Below the pieces are notes generated by a model. That model saw only the letters and a program-made list of their open reading frames with translations, made no database searches and was not told the DNA's origin. Both the position numbers and the translations under genes were made by a program. A DNA stretch of 64,000 nt. Origin: Atrina japonica (taxonomy: Eukaryota; Mollusca; Bivalvia; Pterioida; Pinnidae). The DNA lies in the NCBI GenBank assembly GCA_030159075.1, contig BROG01000349.1, forward strand, positions 310,001 to 374,000. Reading direction: 5' to 3'. Every line of letters begins with the position of its first letter. The first letter of the stretch is position 1. Of the stretch, positions 59,881 through 64,000 are shown in pieces.

Positions 59881-60899
59881 CTAATCCACATACAAAAAGA
59901 CAAGAACTAATCATTTTTTTGTACGGGACATGAATCTTCTCTTTTACAGACAAATCAAGCAAACGGCAGACCAAGTAATCCATGTGTATCAGTGTCTATT
60001 GCAAGCAAAACAACACTAATTATTTTATTACAAAACATACATGATTTGTCTGAGAAACACAATGCCCCCAAGAGCGCCATGAAGAATTTACAGTCCCAAT
60101 AACTGACAAATACTGCTGCATGTTGGTCATAATCATCTCAGAGATATTGCAACAAAGCAACATTACAAATCTGGTTGACATTTAAGTAAAGAAACTCAAG
60201 TTATTTGGTGAAAACCAAAATGTTACAAACACATAAAATAAATTCACAAATGGACAACATAGAAATGGACAACCAACCAACAAAAAAAACAACAACTCTT
60301 TCTAGGACTTCAATCCTGAAAGCTTAAAAAGCCAAAGACCAGCAGCAAAAAACAAAAGCTACCACTTCTTAGGCACAAAATTATATGTAAACAATAGGAG
60401 CATGATGGCTCCTGATTGTAAAATTTTGGGAAAATAGTTTAGATATTTAGAAGCAAAGGATGTTTTTGGACAAATGTCCACAATTTTTTTAAAGTCCAGA
60501 TTTGTCCTTTTTTTGTCACTGTCAAGCACAGGCAAATTTGGATTTCTGTTTTATTAGTTCATGTCCAATATGGCAACTTTAAATATCTATGTGTCTGGTT
60601 GGCAACTTTTTTTTTACTTTTTGTGACTACAATGGATATTCATTAGCCATAGAGCTACTAACTTAGATGCAGCTTAGAGCTGTTGACCTTTCTTTAAAAA
60701 GATCTCTTCTATTTCTTCCACTTACAATATTCATTGTCCTGTTTTGGCCTCAGAAGTGGCATTTCAGAAACCTTTCAGATATCATAAAGGGAAGCTCATG
60801 CCTCAAAGGCACTGGAATTAAATTTCCAGAAATTTGAGATTTCCCATGGCTTACTCTGTTTGTATATTACCATACAGATATATATGCTTCTAAAACTTT
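59881..60899. other. AT-rich DNA, nothing recognised
   Basis: No exon candidate or named repeat seen. Confidence 0.4.
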
Positions 60900-61250
60900 T
60901 TGTATTTTTTAATGACAATTTAGGTTACATTCAATTTTCAGTAACAAAATAGCAACCAGTTTTAATGATGGATGACAAAATCCAGTTACAGTGTCAAAGC
61001 CCAGGCAATGACCACTGGCTTTCAGGCAATGACCATTGGGTTTCAGACAATGACTTTTGGATTACAGGAAATGACCACTGGCTTTCAAGCAATGACCATT
61101 GGCTTTCCACAAATAAACTGGCAAACTTCCTCACATGTAATCAGCTAGGTTCCAGCAAAGCTCCAACCCATGCTGACAAGAGTTCTGACACTTCATGATT
61201 TAAACTGTGAATTTTTAGCCTCTCAACCAGAGAGTAACACTTAAGTATGA
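60900..61250 (-). mobile_element. SINE family K copy with internal 21 bp expansion
   Basis: TTTTCAGTAACAAAATAGCA ACCAG, CAAATAAACTGGCAAACTTC C, and a reversed tRNA head (GGTTGAGAGGC on the minus strand). The body is split by five 21 bp repeats at 61006-61112. Confidence 0.7.
61006..61112 (+). repeat. 21 bp tandem repeat, 5 units
   Basis: GCAATGACCACTGGCTTTCA G and variants (ATTGGGTTTCAG, TTTTGGATTACAG). 21 bp keeps a plus-strand frame open with a seven-residue period (SGNDHWL), which is probably incidental. Confidence 0.92.
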
Positions 61251-62700
61251 CCTTTAGGTGTTATTGCGTCATCTTAATCAGTTTACAAAAATTCAAGGTT
61301 CCACTCCTTTCATAGATATATGACGTGGGTAATTAAAAAAATCTTGGTGAGCAAGTCTGCATGCAGTATGATCAAGCCTATGTTAAAAACATTAACTAAA
61401 AACGGTTGACAGATAATATTTTATTTAGATTTTAAATTAACCTAATTATCATTAAGTGTTTGTGATGGACACTTACAAGTGGAAAAGACTTTTTTCTAAT
61501 TGTACATATATTTGCTTAATACAAACAAACTTTGGCAATAAACGTGGCTACAACACAAGCAATCATAATAAATTGTTGATTAGAACATTAAACTATATAT
61601 AGAACAGTTTTACTCTTTTTATACACAACTGCCACTTGAAGAAATCAAGATTTAAAGATAAAAGAAACTACACTAACTTTGCATTTACTTCAATAGAAAA
61701 TATGCAATAAATAAGTATGGTTAAATCATATGTAAACTTATGTGTATGTTTGTGATCTGCTCTGAGAAATGGAACCTAGTTTCTTTTTTATATATACAGT
61801 GACGCGCCAATACAGGGGCCGGATTTAGCATTTCTGACTCACAAGTCAGTTTGATAAGTTGGAAACAAATTTTACTAGTCCTATGACAAATTCACTAGCC
61901 CCGAAGTGATGTGCATAATTCTTATGTTCAATGTTCATACAAAACTTTCATTAATCATTGCTCATGTTTATACTAATTTTCTAAAAGTCAACTGGACTAG
62001 CTGAAGCACAACCTTGACTAGTCTGCTGGGAAAGTCACTAGTCTCTACTGGTGGACTACTGCTAATTTTGAAGCCTGCAATGTTGATTCAACTTTTTTAT
62101 TTTTCTTAATATATTATATTAAAGTTTTTATAAAAAACTTTTACAAAGTCATTTCTCATTCAATTTCAGTTAAAATTTCACTATACCCATTAAAGGGGCA
62201 AATTTTTTCCAAAAATATTTCTTTCCTTTGTTACTACTTAGATTGATATACAATAAAAGAAAGAGATATACACAGGCATATAAATTCTTTACCGGTAATT
62301 CCTATATATTTTGTGAAAACTGCTTGAGAAAACCAGTTTGATACTTTTTCACTTGCAAGTGATTAATTCAACCTTACTATTTGTATATGCATACCAAACT
62401 AGACCTGACTTTATTTTCACAAATTATATAGGAATATAAGATAATTTTATGCCTGTGTATAGCTCTTATTTGTTATTTTACATCAAGTAAAAGTAGTTCA
62501 AGTAGAAAAAAAATGAAATGATTGTTTTTGGTAAAAACAGCTAATGCCCCTTTAATATATATATATTCCCATTTTATTCCCAGTTAATTTATAAATGACT
62601 CTATGCGAATGTTTTGAAAAAAAAAATGTTAATTTATATGAAATACATGTATGTAGAGAAAAATAAAAAAGTTGCATCAATTTTGGCACATAAAATTAGG
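61251..62700. other. AT-rich DNA, possible unclassified repeat
   Basis: 61820-62080 has repeated ACTAGTC/GACTAGT motifs (CTAGTCCTATGAC, GACTAGTCTGCTGGG, CACTAGTCTCTACTGG) suggesting a worn palindromic element; otherwise nothing. Confidence 0.3.
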
Positions 62701-62734
62701 CCAGTGGTTCTGGTGACCATATTAAAAGTTTATG

Positions 62735-62925
62735 ATGATGATGACAAACAATGGCCACCTTTTGATAAAAAAAGATCGTTAGAGCTTTTAGCTCAGGTGA
62801 GAAGAAAATAAACAATGGTTTAATGATATATATGATGTCGATGATGGACAAGGACAACTTTTTATAAGAAAATATCGTTAGAGCCTAACAAAATAAACAG
62901 TGGTTTGATGATATATAAGTTGACA
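62735..62925 (+). repeat. ~99 bp tandem duplication
   Basis: ATCGTTAGAGC at 62775 and 62874, each followed by AATAAACAATGGTTTAATGA TATATA or close variants and preceded by GACAA...CTTTTTGATAA-type sequence. GAGCTTTTAGCTCAGGTGAG resembles the end of a common molluscan repeat. Confidence 0.6.
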
Positions 62926-63407
62926 TTTCAATGCCACATTACTACATGTATGTTGTTGTCTACATCAGATACCAAAGGCCCATCTTCTCTTGATAGGTCA
63001 CATAGATACATGTAGAGTATGTACATTGCACATGATAGATAATAGAAGACATCAGTTGGTATACAAGATTAACAATGGTCTCAACAAAAGTAACACTGCC
63101 AAAACCGAAGTCGGTTGCCTAGAACAAGGAAATGTACCAAAATAAACAGGTATAAATGATTTCTGGAAAGCCTGTTGGATTTGGTAAAACTCTGGAGTAA
63201 TCAGTAGTGGACATGAAAGTCACTTTTATCACATGCTCTCTGGGAGAGTGTCATGTGTAGGGTCCATTCTATTTTTGCGTTAACTTGTCTTCTTCTTCTT
63301 TTTTTTTAATTCTGACCTGATAAGTTTAACATAAGCTACCTTGACTAGGGATAATATCAATTAATATTATTTCCCAGCATGGAAGTTACATAACTGATCT
63401 ATTTGTT

Positions 63408-63610
63408 TATTTCTTTAAATGGTGTTTTGCTCCACACTCAACAATTTTTCAGTTATATGGTGGCAGCCAGTTTTTAATACTGCAGAAGAGAACTTGTTTA
63501 CACAACTCAGGAAGAGACAATCAGTCTTCCACAAGTAAACTTGCAAACTTTTTGACAAAATCAGCTTAGCTTCCAGTAGAACTCAAAACCTGTGCTAACA
63601 AGAGGTTAAT
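63408..63610 (-). mobile_element. SINE family K copy
   Basis: TTTAAATGGTGTTTTGCTCC ACACTCAACAATTTTTCAGT, GTGGCAGCCAGTTTTTAATA, CACAAGTAAACTTGCAAACT. The tRNA head is lost where SINE L begins. Confidence 0.8.
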
Positions 63611-63621
63611 AAAACATGATA

Positions 63622-63855
63622 AACTCATATGGAGACGTCACCAAATGCCTGTGAAGGGCTTCAAATTTTGTCCTATGCTCGGCACTTACGGCCACTGAGC
63701 AGTGAGGATTCTTTAATGTGCCAACACCTACTGTGACATGGGACCTCGGTTTTTAATGTCTCATCCAAAAGACAGGAAACCAACCTGCCGCTCACTGGAC
63801 TCGAACTCACAATCAAGAGTCGAATGCACTACCGACTGAGCCAGGCCAGCTCGGG
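63622..63855 (-). mobile_element. SINE family L, full-length
   Basis: The minus strand starts CCCGAGCTGGCCTGGCTCAG TCGGTAGTGCATTCGACTCT TGATTGTGAGTTCGAGTCCA GTGAGCGGCAGG, intact A and B boxes; body GGACATTAAAAACCGAGGTC-type through GGTGACGTCTCCATATGAGT. Adjacent to the K copy in the same orientation. Confidence 0.88.
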
Positions 63856-64000
63856 AATCACCAAGTATCTTATACACTACAGTTCAATTTCACCCTTATT
63901 GGTCTAAATTTGAGATGCAATGGGACTAATTCATGTAGCACTGTGATAACCAATAATGTTTGTGCAGTATTAGTATCTCCAATGGTGATGGAATGTAACG

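Overview
The window is animal genomic DNA: AT-rich, intron-dominated and crowded with small non-autonomous repeats. No bacterial-style genes are present. The repeat types point to a mollusc, probably a bivalve: tRNA-headed SINEs with a GGATGTTAAACAACAA-type tail, a dispersed element carrying AGAGATCCCAGAGGGATCTT, and many 70-220 bp TA-flanked MITEs. That assignment is inference; no mitochondrial or rRNA marker is present to settle it.

The one gene I can name with confidence is TRAPPC13 (TRAPP III trafficking complex subunit 13), on the minus strand. Five exons, each in the correct splice phase, correspond to vertebrate exons 2-6: 18998-19166, 16409-16493, 13164-13294, 11999-12071 and 1587-1631. 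They give about 168 residues of the N-terminal half of a roughly 420-residue protein. The 3' exons lie below position 1. The first coding exon, which should end in a lysine codon plus one G, was not found, so intron 1 is either longer than 44 kb or its exon has diverged beyond recognition by eye.

From 19.2 kb to the right edge the window is intron or intergenic DNA. It holds several splice-flanked, protein-like open stretches on the minus strand that TRAPPC13 does not explain (19927-20122, the phase-matched pair 32200-32325 and 31724-31813, 41674-41775, 56828-56913, 27278-27350). They could be exons of an unrecognised gene, and are offered as candidates only.

The rest is repeat landscape. 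There are at least 14 copies of one ~90 bp palindromic MITE (family A), mainly between 24 and 56 kb. There are several further inverted-repeat families (B-J, M, N), two tRNA-derived SINE families (K, L), and tandem arrays with periods 21, 31, 37, 47, 56, 61, 66, ~100 and ~156 bp, some of them inside mobile elements. Microsatellites include a 360 bp (GA)n tract. Several elements are nested, which gives a relative order of insertion: J in H, C in G, L in M. I saw no CRISPR array, rRNA, functional tRNA or autonomous transposase. The most unusual structures are a long-inverted-repeat MITE carrying a shortened tRNA-like module in its loop, and a dispersed element whose core has grown into a 1.3 kb array of 61 bp units.
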